From: a virus
DNA: 35,459 nucleotides
Virus record (IMG/VR): IMGVR_UViG_3300030104_002170
Location: 1 to 35,459 of that record
Direction: 5' to 3' (one strand)
Below the pieces are notes generated by a model that saw only the letters and a list, made by a program, of their open reading frames with translations, had not been told where the DNA came from and did no database searches. Shown here in pieces: positions 7,593 through 16,103 of this stretch. The position numbers and the translations under genes were made by a program. Each line of letters begins with the position of its first letter. The stretch's first letter is position 1.

Positions 7593-9320
7593 TTACTCCA
7601 TTTCTCTGTTAATTCTTCCCATTTGAAAAGCTGATCTGCCAATTCGTGGCCCATAATTTTGCAATGCTTGCCCTAATGCTCTTGCAGATTTGGGTCTTGA
7701 AGCCAAAGCATGAGAGGTTAATCGTTGAGTTCCTGGCAAATATGGAAGCCCTGCCCCTGCAATTAGCGCAAGAGTTCCAGGGTCTATATAAGCTCCACCA
7801 GCCAAAATTGCCGCTAATAATGTTCTTTCTCCTGTTCCGCTAGTTGGCAAATTGCCCCCCATAACTCTTTGTGCGTCTTGTGACAAATCTTGCATTAAAG
7901 CTCTACCTCTTGCAAAATCTCCTTTTGCTAAACTTTTGTCTTCTGCTTTAACTGCTTGTCGTAAACCTGCTGGGGTAAAAGGCCCAACATCTGCTCCTTT
8001 TTTATTTTCTCCTATCCCTAATACTGCTTTACGCAATCGAGTATAATTTGCGTATCCTTTGTTAATGTTTGATAATTCTGAAGCATATTTAGGGTTTTCC
8101 CGAATTAACGCATCACGAAATGCTCCTTCAATTACCTCTATCGCTTCTCCAATAGTTCTTTCTGAAGCCATTGCGGAATTGTCATACTTAGCAGATAACT
8201 TTTTTAAGTCACTTTGGATTGATTGTAATTGTTTTCCCGAAATTGGTTTGTCGCTGTCCAGCTTACTTAGGATTTTTTCATCAATTAAATTTTCAATAAC
8301 ACGTAGTTTCGCTGGTTCAAATTCTGCTTTTCTTGATGCGATTGCATCAGCAATTCCGTCAATTAACGCATCATCTGCTTTAAGAGAAACTTTTGACAAC
8401 ACTTTGTTATATGCGTCTGACAATTTATCACTTACATAAGCAAGCCCATCAGAACCTACAGCAACATCTTTAGCTGATTCCCCTATTGGTTTTAAAACAC
8501 GATCCATCGCTGCCTTGTTTAATTGTGTATTTGCTCTTTGACGTGCCGCTACTATTGTAGTGCCAAGAACAGGAATACCTGTTAAAGCGTCTTCTGTTGC
8601 CTTTACTGAGCCTTGAAGAATTTGTCCCATTGTAGGTGTTACACCTTGTTTCATAAGGCGTGATACAGATGGATTTACTACACCTGTTAGCGTTTTTCCT
8701 ATACCTTTTGATAACAAATTTATAGGGTCTGCAAAATTACCAATATTTCTAATTGTTTTACCAGTAGTTTCTACTGCTTTGCCAACTTTACTGGCTTTAC
8801 TTGCTTTTCCTAGCAATCCAGGCGCACGAGCAACGGTTGAACCACCACCTGATAAAAAAGTTGTTAAATCCAACAATACCCCTGCTGGGTCTTTTGCTAA
8901 AGTTCTTTTAAAATTTTCTATGCCCCCATATCTGTCTGCAAAAAACTTTCCTACTGCATCTGCATATTTTTCAGATGATTGTTCTCCAGGTATTACTTTT
9001 TGAATTGCGCCAAGAGCTAAATTTCCAAGGCTTTTTGCTGTTTGAACAGGCTCAACAAATGGTGTTATTAAATCTTTTCCAGCTTGTGTTGCACTTGACC
9101 CTAAATTTGCTTGTACTTGTTGCAAAACATCTTGCCACGAAAGGTTTTGAGGGGTTTGCAAAGATTGTTGATTAATATTTATTAAATTTGGGTCTTCAAC
9201 ACCTATTGGAATTGATTTTTGTTCTTTTTTATTTCCTATAAAATCGTCTACATCAAAATTATTTGAAGTTGTTTGATTTGCCCTTCCTTTTGCTATAAAT
9301 TTATCTACATCAAATGCCAT
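7593..9320 (-). CDS. Internal virion / DNA-ejection protein candidate (575 aa)
   Basis: I start at 9320, where ATG overlaps the TAA of the preceding gene (TAATG) and the protein begins MAFDVDKFIAKG. A longer frame extends 22 residues upstream but lies wholly inside the neighbour. The product has a disordered N-terminus, then Ala/Gly/Lys-rich helices (SKASKVGKAVETTGKTI) and a long central helical region to about residue 450. The C-terminus is hydrophobic and Gly-rich (about 500-545). Length, composition and its place among three such genes between nozzle and fibres match ejection proteins of P22/T7-like phages, which enter the cell ahead of DNA. Confidence 0.65.
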   Translation of the reverse strand: MAFDVDKFIAKGRANQTTSNNFDVDDFIGNKKEQKSIPIGVEDPNLININQQSLQTPQNLSWQDVLQQVQANLGSSATQAGKDLITPFVEPVQTAKSLGNLALGAIQKVIPGEQSSEKYADAVGKFFADRYGGIENFKRTLAKDPAGVLLDLTTFLSGGGSTVARAPGLLGKASKASKVGKAVETTGKTIRNIGNFADPINLLSKGIGKTLTGVVNPSVSRLMKQGVTPTMGQILQGSVKATEDALTGIPVLGTTIVAARQRANTQLNKAAMDRVLKPIGESAKDVAVGSDGLAYVSDKLSDAYNKVLSKVSLKADDALIDGIADAIASRKAEFEPAKLRVIENLIDEKILSKLDSDKPISGKQLQSIQSDLKKLSAKYDNSAMASERTIGEAIEVIEGAFRDALIRENPKYASELSNINKGYANYTRLRKAVLGIGENKKGADVGPFTPAGLRQAVKAEDKSLAKGDFARGRALMQDLSQDAQRVMGGNLPTSGTGERTLLAAILAGGAYIDPGTLALIAGAGLPYLPGTQRLTSHALASRPKSARALGQALQNYGPRIGRSAFQMGRINREME

Positions 9321-10663
9321 TATATAATTCCCAACATTTCTCTTATTGTGTTTGCTTTTGGAGCAGTTGGGTTTTCTTCCAACCATTTCAACGCATCTAA
9401 CTCATCGCCTTTAAGTTTTTGTTTTAAAAGACTTATTTTCGCCTTTTCATAATTTATAGATGCGCGGCTTGCAGTCTTCATATTAAATTCTGTTTGTTTT
9501 CTACTTTGAGCTTTTAATCTTATTGTCGCTGCGCTATCTCCTGGCATAGGGAAATAAGTCATATATTCTTGCCTTAGTTCTTCTTCTGGAATTGCCGCAC
9601 CTGATTCTTCTCTAATATTTGCTCTAACCCAATTATTTGCTGCCGTTAAATATAATTGTTGAGGTTCACTTAAACTTACTCGCTGAAAATAACCGCCAAG
9701 ATTTGGCCCAAAAGCACCTCCCAATGTTAATTGTCCCATATTTATAAATGGAGAATTTTCTTCAATTATTTGACCACTAGCATCAAACGCATCTTTTTCT
9801 AATTCAGTAAGTGTTTTATTAGAAAAATTCATCCTGTTATAAAACCCATATACTTGTGCCTCAGCCGTTGATGGCAATTTAGGTAATTTTTGAGAAACAA
9901 TTTTGTTTTCCGTTATTGCACTCGTGTTTTCACCTTTTTGCGTACTATCTTCAATAGCACCACCATTTATTTTAAAAGGTGGAAGTTTAGGCCAAAAACT
10001 AGTATCTTGTCCTGAAACTTGTATTCTTTCAGTTACATTTGTCTCTGGGTTTATTTGTTCAATAAAATGTGGTCTTTTTGCTTTTTCCATTGCTCTTTGA
10101 TAAAAAATTCTATCAATTTTGCTTATTGGTAAATTATTTTGTATGCGTTGCATAATCTTAGCAAGTTTATTTTCACTTTGCGCCCTAAAACTTGAGCCTT
10201 GAAACATATTATTATTTGGTGGGGGTGTTGCTAATACTTTTCCTTGTGGAGTTACTAACCTGTCATTTACACCCAACGTAATAGGTTTTTGTGGCGGTTT
10301 AGTCATTAACCCTATCGCCGCAGTTTCCAAACCTGGAATCTTCAATAATGCTTGCGCTATTTGTTTATTGTTTGGTGAAACCATTGTATTTTCCATAAGA
10401 TTAACTCTTCTTCCGTCAATTCCTGGATGTCCACCAACATGTCTTACTACTGGAACTGAAGTTGATCTTGGCGCAAAAGCATTTGCTATAGCTTGTGATC
10501 TTTCTAATTTTTTAGCTTTTTCTGCTTCATCAGCCTGACCCAATGCTTTATAACCAAAATAGGTATTTGCAAGATTAGATATTGCTTGCAAAGGATGTTG
10601 AACAGGTTGCCGTGCATTACCTAGCAACATTGATGCTAACATACGTCTTGAAGATGGTGTCAT
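9320..10663 (-). CDS. Internal virion protein candidate (447 aa)
   Basis: The C-terminal third has the stretch WVRANIREESGAAIPEEELR followed by EYMTYFPMPGDSA, a motif I recall in many marine and enterobacterial phage proteins encoded with ejection proteins. The N-terminal 120 residues are helical and basic, and the middle is rich in Pro and Asn. It is linked by overlapping stop and start codons to the genes on both sides (ATGA at 10660, TAATG at 9320). It probably forms part of the internal head proteins delivered with the DNA. Confidence 0.65.
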   Translation of the reverse strand: MTPSSRRMLASMLLGNARQPVQHPLQAISNLANTYFGYKALGQADEAEKAKKLERSQAIANAFAPRSTSVPVVRHVGGHPGIDGRRVNLMENTMVSPNNKQIAQALLKIPGLETAAIGLMTKPPQKPITLGVNDRLVTPQGKVLATPPPNNNMFQGSSFRAQSENKLAKIMQRIQNNLPISKIDRIFYQRAMEKAKRPHFIEQINPETNVTERIQVSGQDTSFWPKLPPFKINGGAIEDSTQKGENTSAITENKIVSQKLPKLPSTAEAQVYGFYNRMNFSNKTLTELEKDAFDASGQIIEENSPFINMGQLTLGGAFGPNLGGYFQRVSLSEPQQLYLTAANNWVRANIREESGAAIPEEELRQEYMTYFPMPGDSAATIRLKAQSRKQTEFNMKTASRASINYEKAKISLLKQKLKGDELDALKWLEENPTAPKANTIREMLGII

Positions 10664-11637
10664 GATCCAAACCCTCCAGACCCAGCAACTAATGCCATAC
10701 CGCCAAGATTAGCTAAACCGCCCATTGCCGCATTAGCCGAACTTACTTGTTGGGCATAATTATTTCCGCCTATATTTGCTGCTAAACCATAAGCCCCTGT
10801 TACATCTGTAGGAGCAACATTTACTTGCCCACCACTCATTGGAGTTGGCCCTTGTATTGCTGGGCCACCTTGAAGCAGAGCCGCCAATTCATTAATTTGT
10901 TGATTACGCCCCATAAGTTGTTCGTTTAAATATTGCTGTCGGGCTTGATTAATTGCGTTCATATCAAATGTACGCTCTCCTAATTGTTGCCCCCTTGTTT
11001 GTAAAGCATTAGCAAATAATCCTTGACGCATAGCTTCTCCAGCAGAAATAGCATCATACCCTGCTGCTATACCAGCGTCACTCCTACGTCTTGCAAATTC
11101 ATCCATTGCTCTTGTGTACGCTTCACTGCCTCTACCTATTCCTTGATTTGCAAGTTGGGTTTCTAATGCTTCTTGTTGTAAATCAAACTGAGGGTTCAAA
11201 CGATCCATAACTCTATTAAAAGCTGCATCTGAAGCTAACTGGCTTGCGCTTGCAAAATCGCCTTGACCTGGAATTGCTTGCAACCCCGAATAGTCTATCC
11301 CTGTTTGATACGCTGGCGCACCTTCTAAAGAAAAGGCTTCTGTTGGAAATTGACTTATAGCACCTTCTGCTAAACCCAACATATTGCCACCAATGCCCAT
11401 TTGTTGGTCATAAAGAGCTTGTGAAGTAGGAGACAAAGTTTGGTCTACACGAGTTCGATCGTCACCCATATCTGTGTACGTTACAGACCCAAATGGAGTG
11501 TAAGTATCCATTCTGTTTAATCGTGCATTTAATCTTGCAACGGCCTCATTAGAAGCTCCTTGCGCTCCAATTAACGATTGCGGATTAGGCGCAGGGGGAG
11601 GAGTTGGTGATGAAAACAAATTTTTAATAAAACTCAT
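10660..11637 (-). CDS. Internal or tail structural protein (325 aa)
   Basis: The protein begins with a basic-Pro segment (FSSPTPPPAPNPQ), then has a long Gln/Ala-rich helical region (residues 150-255, with FDLQQEALETQLANQG and RRRSDAGIAAGYDAI). It ends in a Gly/Ala-rich hydrophobic tail (AMGGLANLGGMALVAGSGG). The DTYTPFGSVTYT motif near residue 45 recurs in virion proteins of many alphaproteobacterial phages. The Gly-rich tail could insert into membranes during DNA entry. It is translationally coupled to the next gene by an ATGA overlap. Confidence 0.6.
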   Translation of the reverse strand: MSFIKNLFSSPTPPPAPNPQSLIGAQGASNEAVARLNARLNRMDTYTPFGSVTYTDMGDDRTRVDQTLSPTSQALYDQQMGIGGNMLGLAEGAISQFPTEAFSLEGAPAYQTGIDYSGLQAIPGQGDFASASQLASDAAFNRVMDRLNPQFDLQQEALETQLANQGIGRGSEAYTRAMDEFARRRSDAGIAAGYDAISAGEAMRQGLFANALQTRGQQLGERTFDMNAINQARQQYLNEQLMGRNQQINELAALLQGGPAIQGPTPMSGGQVNVAPTDVTGAYGLAANIGGNNYAQQVSSANAAMGGLANLGGMALVAGSGGFGS

Positions 11638-11972
11638 AATTCTCTCCTTAATAAAACAGCCACTTTATCATATCCTTTCAAGGCTTTTTCCCAACCAGGT
11701 CTGCCCATTATTTCTACTCTTTTATATCCATTAACAATAGCATAATTTGAAATTTCTTTTTCTATTTCAAACAACTCATTAAGATCGCCCCCAGCTAAAC
11801 CTATTCTTAAAGTGTCTCCATCAGACGCGGTAATTGCTGCACTTTTTTCTCTGCTAAAAAAAGCAAACTCTCCATTATTCAATGCTTCTTTAACTTCTGC
11901 GTATTTTATACCATCGCCCATTTGAGCTGCCCCCTCTAAGAGAGGCCACGCATTATCTAAGTCCAGTGCCAT
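11634..11972 (-). CDS. Small acetyltransferase-like virion-cluster protein (112 aa)
   Basis: The product MALDLDNAWPLLEGAAQMGD ends in EIMGRPGWEKALKGYDKVAV, a pattern (GRxGWxxxLxxY) found in small GNAT-like proteins encoded in T7-like structural clusters next to the nozzle gene. The acetyl-CoA binding loop is not evident, so an enzymatic role is doubtful. I favour the ATG at 11972, which overlaps the preceding gene by 20 bases; another in-frame ATG at 11987 would add five residues. Neither has a clear ribosome binding site. Confidence 0.55.
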   Translation of the reverse strand: MALDLDNAWPLLEGAAQMGDGIKYAEVKEALNNGEFAFFSREKSAAITASDGDTLRIGLAGGDLNELFEIEKEISNYAIVNGYKRVEIMGRPGWEKALKGYDKVAVLLRREL

Positions 11973-13464
11973 TTTTATATTGAACATCTACAGCGTGCCA
12001 TGTCACACCTTGATTTGTTGTTGATGTTCTTATCCTAATTGCCGCATTATATCCAACGCCTGTAACACTGCGCCATGTTTGAATAGGCTCCGAATCAGAA
12101 GCCCATGCCGAAACATCCCATGTTGCAACGTCCCATTCGGCTCCCTCACTTGATACAGAGCTTGGTGTGAAAATACTTGTGCCGTCTTTAAAGTCTACAT
12201 CAAAACCTATACTAACAGGCAATGCCCCATCAGAGGCGATAATTGGGCGTATAAGAGTGAATTGTTTCAAAATGCCCCTACCACCAAAGTATTGAAAAGA
12301 AGTCTTCCCACTGCCTTCTATGGCGGTTCCAGCGTCATTTGCACCTGTATCTGCCTTATATACTATCCCTGCTCCACCAAAATATAAATCACCTTCGTGA
12401 ACGCCCCAAGCATTTCCATTCATACCTGTAAACCGACACCATGAACCTGTCGTTAAATTAACTACATATTGATGATAATCTCTAACTGTAGAATTTGGTA
12501 CATTAAACAAACCAAAACCACCTTTTGGATATAATATACTCTGCCATCCAAACGTGCCTTTAAAATTTCTGGCGGCTTCTTTTACTGACCCTGATATTTT
12601 ATCAGATATAGCCGCACTTGGCGCACTTAACCCTAATGGTAAAATTTTTGATAAAGGCAAAAAACCATTTTCTGTTGTAACAATTAAATCAGCCCCAACT
12701 TTTTCAACGCATCTTCTGCCAATTGGTCTGCCAATATTAAAAACACCGACTAAATTCCAAGCATCTGCACTTCCAGGATTTGTCCCTGCATAAACAATTG
12801 CCTCGCCTTCACTTGTGAGAAATACGGCTAAATCATCAGAACCATCACCGCCATCTCTCGTCCAAGTGCCTATGGCTTGCAATGATCCACCTTTTTGAGC
12901 AATAGAAGCTAAATCAAAAGTTGCTACTGTTCCAGCTACACTTGCAACAGGCAAATAACCAAATTTTAAACTGTTAATTAAAACAAAAAATAACCTTGTT
13001 TTATGCGCTGTTACATTAACAATTGTTGAACCTGTAACTCCAGAAATAGAAGGTGTTGCCCATGATGTGCCATTAAAATGTCTGGGAGAATCCGCACCAT
13101 TGCAAATCCACAAGAAATTACCACCACTTGTTCCAAAGTTTACATATTGAAATTGACCATTAGATAAACTGGAAATTGCGGCTGATCCTACAGCCCCCGA
13201 ACTTGTAACATCGTAAACATTGCCCCCACTGGTAGCCGCAAACAATTTACTTGCTGAACCTGATTTGTAAGGCATGATTGACTCAACTGCATCAGTTAAC
13301 CCTGTCGCATGGGATGCACTGCCCTTTCTTAATCTTACTTCATTTTCATCAGGAAAGAAATTATCAAGAATAATAGCATCTGCTGGCCCCATCATGTCTA
13401 CTGCATCGCGAGTATTCCAACCGCCTATAGGAGCAGGGATTGCTGTGCCTTGTGCTTGCCTCAT
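11953..13464 (-). CDS. Tail nozzle/hub protein, beta-propeller type (503 aa)
   Basis: The N-terminus (IPAPIGGWNTRDAVDMMGPA and then LDNFFPDENEVRLRKGS) is characteristic of a broad phage family equivalent in place and size to P22 gp10 and T7 gp12, which form the tail nozzle. The rest is strongly beta-rich, with repeated short strands and Gly turns as expected for a propeller. It follows the head-tail adaptor gene with 3 bases between them and precedes the internal protein genes, the standard order for short-tailed phages. Confidence 0.75.
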   Translation of the reverse strand: MRQAQGTAIPAPIGGWNTRDAVDMMGPADAIILDNFFPDENEVRLRKGSASHATGLTDAVESIMPYKSGSASKLFAATSGGNVYDVTSSGAVGSAAISSLSNGQFQYVNFGTSGGNFLWICNGADSPRHFNGTSWATPSISGVTGSTIVNVTAHKTRLFFVLINSLKFGYLPVASVAGTVATFDLASIAQKGGSLQAIGTWTRDGGDGSDDLAVFLTSEGEAIVYAGTNPGSADAWNLVGVFNIGRPIGRRCVEKVGADLIVTTENGFLPLSKILPLGLSAPSAAISDKISGSVKEAARNFKGTFGWQSILYPKGGFGLFNVPNSTVRDYHQYVVNLTTGSWCRFTGMNGNAWGVHEGDLYFGGAGIVYKADTGANDAGTAIEGSGKTSFQYFGGRGILKQFTLIRPIIASDGALPVSIGFDVDFKDGTSIFTPSSVSSEGAEWDVATWDVSAWASDSEPIQTWRSVTGVGYNAAIRIRTSTTNQGVTWHAVDVQYKNGTGLR

Positions 13465-13467
13465 TAT

Positions 13468-14184
13468 TTATGTCCCATAATTAGACGATGGAACATTAAC
13501 TCCAAGAAAGCCATAATTTAACCCACCCATATCAATATTAGGTTTAGCCCCATCTTGTCCTCTAACAATTTCAAGCCTTTCACGATAGTTTGAAAATGCT
13601 GTTGTAAAATCTAATCCTCTGCCTTGTAACCATCTAAATGTTACACCTAGAGTCATTAGCTCTTCATCAAAAACAACTGTATTTGCATCATTGTCAAATG
13701 CTGAACCATCAGCAACAGCAGGGGAAGCACCTGATCCTGTGTCAACCCAGTTTTTAGAATAATATTCAAACTTGACTGTTTGGCTTGCAACAGGATTAGG
13801 AGTGAACAGTATTGAACCACCTCTTATTCTAAAGTAGTTTGTTACTCCACTTGTAACATCAGATTTTTCTCTTTGCCATTGAACATCAGTTAAAGGGCCA
13901 TAAATCTTTTCACTCGTTGTTCGATTCCACATTGTATCATTTGCAAACCTATCAAAGTCTGATGCAACAGTTGTCATCACTCCTTGGCTTTCTTGAGCTG
14001 CCGTAGTTAATGATCCTTCTTTTTGTAATATTTCCCAATCATACACGCTAGCAAGATGTTTTCCTTCTTGTGATGCCGCTCGCAATAATTGCCGAACTTG
14101 TGGATCTGTGTTTGAAATAACAGACTCAGGCCGTTCTAAACCAATTTCATCTGTTGCACCAGTTATGATAGTTAATAACGTCAT
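13468..14184 (-). CDS. Head-tail adaptor (P22 gp4 / T7 gp11-like) (238 aa)
   Basis: The N-terminal half is helical with the pattern DPQVRQLLRAASQEGKHLAS and DWEILQKEGSLTT, typical of adaptor proteins that form a ring under the portal. The second half contains strand-rich motifs (RGGSILFTPNPVASQTVKFE) and ends in a helix with WLQGRGLDFTTAFSNYRERL. Its position immediately before the nozzle gene and after the capsid genes supports the role of connecting portal to tail. It shares an ATGA overlap with the HhH protein upstream. Confidence 0.75.
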   Translation of the reverse strand: MTLLTIITGATDEIGLERPESVISNTDPQVRQLLRAASQEGKHLASVYDWEILQKEGSLTTAAQESQGVMTTVASDFDRFANDTMWNRTTSEKIYGPLTDVQWQREKSDVTSGVTNYFRIRGGSILFTPNPVASQTVKFEYYSKNWVDTGSGASPAVADGSAFDNDANTVVFDEELMTLGVTFRWLQGRGLDFTTAFSNYRERLEIVRGQDGAKPNIDMGGLNYGFLGVNVPSSNYGT

Positions 14185-14570
14185 GGCGCAATAGATCCAA
14201 CAGAATCAGGAACTAAATTCAGCAATTCTCTTGCACTTTGCCTGTGAGTGTAAGCACTCATTCCTACAGCTTCTAGACCACCATCATTTACAGCGGCCAA
14301 TTGTTCTGCCGTATGAATGCCATTAACTTTTAATTTAGAAGCTAATTTAGGCCCGATACCTTTAACATCTGTCAAAGGCGTTCCATCTGTAACAACATCA
14401 TCTTTGCCACCTGCAAATGCTTTCCATTCATCAGGAAATTGCTCTTTGTGTTCTTCAGTTACTTTTAAAACAACTGTTGAAGGGTCTCCAATAATAGAAA
14501 TTTCAACCAATGCAACTTTTGTTGTTTCTCGTTGTTCTTCGAAGAACTTGGCTCTAATGTTTTTTGCCAT
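14181..14570 (-). CDS. Small protein with helix-hairpin-helix motif (129 aa)
   Basis: Residues 64-103 contain TPLTDVKGIGPKLASKLKVN followed by GIHTAEQLAAV and GLEAVGM. This is a classic helix-hairpin-helix pair with the GIGPKLA hairpin that contacts the DNA backbone. The N-terminal 60 residues look like a short beta domain. It lies in the head-completion region between the hyperbasic peptides and the adaptor. A DNA-contacting role at the head-tail junction is plausible but unproven. Confidence 0.7.
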   Translation of the reverse strand: MAKNIRAKFFEEQRETTKVALVEISIIGDPSTVVLKVTEEHKEQFPDEWKAFAGGKDDVVTDGTPLTDVKGIGPKLASKLKVNGIHTAEQLAAVNDGGLEAVGMSAYTHRQSARELLNLVPDSVGSIAP

Positions 14571-14572
14571 GT

Positions 14573-14638
14573 TTATTTCCTTTTAACAGGTCTTTTCTTG
14601 CCACCACGCTTCATACCTTTTTTCTTACCCATAGCCAT
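14573..14638 (-). CDS. Hyperbasic 21-aa peptide
   Basis: A 21-codon frame encodes MAMGKKKGMKRGGKKRPVKRK: eleven Lys or Arg, no acidic residue. Its ATG lies within the last codons of the preceding gene (14-base overlap) and its stop is 3 bases before the HhH gene, filling a gap that would otherwise be empty. With the 57-aa and 84-aa basic proteins just upstream it makes a set of three. Such peptides could neutralise DNA charge in the head. Confidence 0.55.
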   Translation of the reverse strand: MAMGKKKGMKRGGKKRPVKRK

Positions 14639-15158
14639 TTTCAAGTCTCCTTCTTTCAAGAACTAAAGTTTCAAAAATATGTGTTGGAAATTTACGATAA
14701 TAACCAACACCTTCCAACGCAACACTTGCTTTATTAAGTGCCTTTAAACTTTGAATAAAAACCATGACATAATCGTCAACACTTGATTGCCAATCATTGT
14801 CTAACAAATAATCCTCGCCTTCCTCTGGTGGATAATCAGGATGAAACAGCATCAAATGTAAATCTTTTACAGCGTTTTTCTTATTCCACTTCGTAACCCA
14901 TCTATCCCATACATCATAAGATTTGAGATTAAAAGTCGTCCAGATAATCATATCTTTCTTTGCGGGATTAAAACTGCAAATTGCGCTTTTTAAATCGTCT
15001 ATATTTTCACCTGTTAGAACATCAACTTTATTATCTTTCCACGCTTTTTCTGCATAAGGACAAGCCTTGAGGCCAAACAAATGAGGATTTGGTATTTCTA
15101 AAACCTCTTTTGACCAGCCTTTAATATCATCAATAACATTGTTTTCAATCTTGTTCAT
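14625..15158 (-). CDS. Conserved marine-phage protein of unknown function (177 aa)
   Basis: Not a recognised structural protein. The sequence is mixed alpha/beta with Trp-rich segments (IIWTTFNLKSYDVWDRWV), a HLFGLKACPYAEKAW motif with a single Cys-Pro, and LMLFHPDYPPEEGEDYLLDN. I recall proteins with the GLK.CPYA and HPDY motifs in other marine phages, without a function. It sits among the basic peptides, overlapping them at both ends (4 bases upstream, 14 downstream), so it is expressed with the head genes. It may be an enzyme acting during assembly or a host-takeover protein. Confidence 0.65.
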   Translation of the reverse strand: MNKIENNVIDDIKGWSKEVLEIPNPHLFGLKACPYAEKAWKDNKVDVLTGENIDDLKSAICSFNPAKKDMIIWTTFNLKSYDVWDRWVTKWNKKNAVKDLHLMLFHPDYPPEEGEDYLLDNDWQSSVDDYVMVFIQSLKALNKASVALEGVGYYRKFPTHIFETLVLERRRLENGYG

Positions 15159-15328
15159 GCTTTAGCTGTTTTCGCTGCTTTTTTAAATGCGGAGTCAGTT
15201 GGCGCACCTTTTGCACCTTTTTTTCTTTTTTTGCTTTTACCTGCGCCAAGTTTAACTAAATTTACGTTCCTGTATAAACTTGGTTTTTGACGTTTTAATT
15301 TCTTAATTTTTTGTTGTTTTGTTACCAT
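15155..15328 (-). CDS. Hyperbasic 57-aa protein
   Basis: About 20 of 57 residues are Lys or Arg and only one is acidic (MVTKQQKIKKLKRQKPSLYR and GKSKKRKKGAKG). I place the start at the second ATG of the ATGATGG sequence (15328), 5 bases after GAGG. One more ATG lies 3 bases upstream and overlaps the TGA of the previous gene, and a longer frame reaches 15364. The composition suggests DNA or RNA binding. Position in the head operon suggests packaging with DNA. Confidence 0.55.
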   Translation of the reverse strand: MVTKQQKIKKLKRQKPSLYRNVNLVKLGAGKSKKRKKGAKGAPTDSAFKKAAKTAKA

Positions 15329-15582
15329 CATGCCCTCTTTGATTTTGTCCCTGCACATTTCCATCTTTTACGACTTAATCTCATTGGCGAATTAGGATTT
15401 TTTGCTGATTTAGGAAACTTTTTCATTTGACCAGCACTTCTAGCACAGTAAGCATCTCCTTTTGAAGTTCCTGGCCTTACTCTTGCCCCACCGCCTTTAG
15501 CTTTGCCAGCTTGTCCATAAGATACACGTTTTCCAGATGCTGTAACTTTAACTTTTGCTTTTCCTTTTTGCGGTTTAGCCAC
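15328..15582 (-). CDS. Hyperbasic Cys-containing protein (84 aa)
   Basis: About 25 of 84 residues are Lys or Arg against one Asp. The second half has the conserved look GDAYCARSAGQMKKF followed by NSPMRLSRKRWKC, a motif I recall from a family of small basic marine phage proteins. The two cysteines (46 and 76) could bind a metal or form a bond. The start codon is GTG. The gene follows an intrinsic terminator by about 8 bases, so its expression depends on read-through from the capsid genes. Confidence 0.6.
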   Translation of the reverse strand: MAKPQKGKAKVKVTASGKRVSYGQAGKAKGGGARVRPGTSKGDAYCARSAGQMKKFPKSAKNPNSPMRLSRKRWKCAGTKSKRA

Positions 15583-15589
15583 TTTATTT

Positions 15590-15623
15590 CTTTCATAAAA
15601 AGAAAGGGGGGCAAAAGCCCCCC
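15590..15623 (-). terminator. Intrinsic terminator after the capsid genes
   Basis: On the minus strand a perfect 7-bp stem GGGGGGC / GCCCCCC with a TTTT loop (15606-15623) is followed by TTTCTTTTT. This is a strong Rho-independent terminator directly downstream of the probable decoration protein gene. It sits inside the structural operon and probably gives partial termination, keeping capsid transcripts more abundant than those for tail genes. Confidence 0.85.
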
Positions 15624-15633
15624 AATCTACTTG

Positions 15634-16089
15634 TTAGAACGGAAAATCACAGACAATTTCTTTATCAGAAATATCCCCTGCAATTGCACAAACATTATCC
15701 GTTACCGCGCCAGATACATCTAGCGTACCATCGCCAGAACCTGTTGGAGTAAGAGGATCGCCATCTGCGCCCGCTGTTAAAGCTATAGTCAAAGTTGCTG
15801 CACCTTTAATTTGAATCCAACAATATTGACCATCCGTAGGAGTCGATTTAAGAACACCAGCACCAATCTCAACAGAGTCGGATAAGTCACTAGTTACTTG
15901 ATTATTCTTATAACCATCCAAAGTGTAATAGTAAGCTACTTGACCAGCAACAGCCGCAACTGAACCTGATCCTGTGTCATACTGTACCCACTTGTAAACA
16001 GCCGAACTCCCATCATTCATTCCTAGCTGACCCAATTTAAAGTCACAAGTGCTAGAAACAAGGGTCTCATCAATGCCTAATTGATACAT
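15634..16089 (-). CDS. Probable capsid decoration protein (151 aa)
   Basis: I start at 16089 (MYQLGIDETLVSSTC) because GGGAGG lies 7 bases upstream; a longer frame reaching 16161 runs inside the capsid gene. The protein is beta-rich and Gly/Thr-rich with no Lys/Arg clusters, as head decoration or stabilisation proteins are. It lies 14 bases downstream of the major capsid gene and just before the terminator, so it would share the high expression of the capsid. Assignment is by position and composition. Confidence 0.6.
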   Translation of the reverse strand: MYQLGIDETLVSSTCDFKLGQLGMNDGSSAVYKWVQYDTGSGSVAAVAGQVAYYYTLDGYKNNQVTSDLSDSVEIGAGVLKSTPTDGQYCWIQIKGAATLTIALTAGADGDPLTPTGSGDGTLDVSGAVTDNVCAIAGDISDKEIVCDFPF

Positions 16090-16103
16090 ATTCAATCCTC
16101 CCT

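Noticed and set aside
7593-9386. Longer start at 9386 for the internal virion protein
   Set aside because: The extra 22 residues lie inside the preceding gene, while the ATG at 9320 forms a TAATG overlap and begins a sensible protein (MAFDVDKF).
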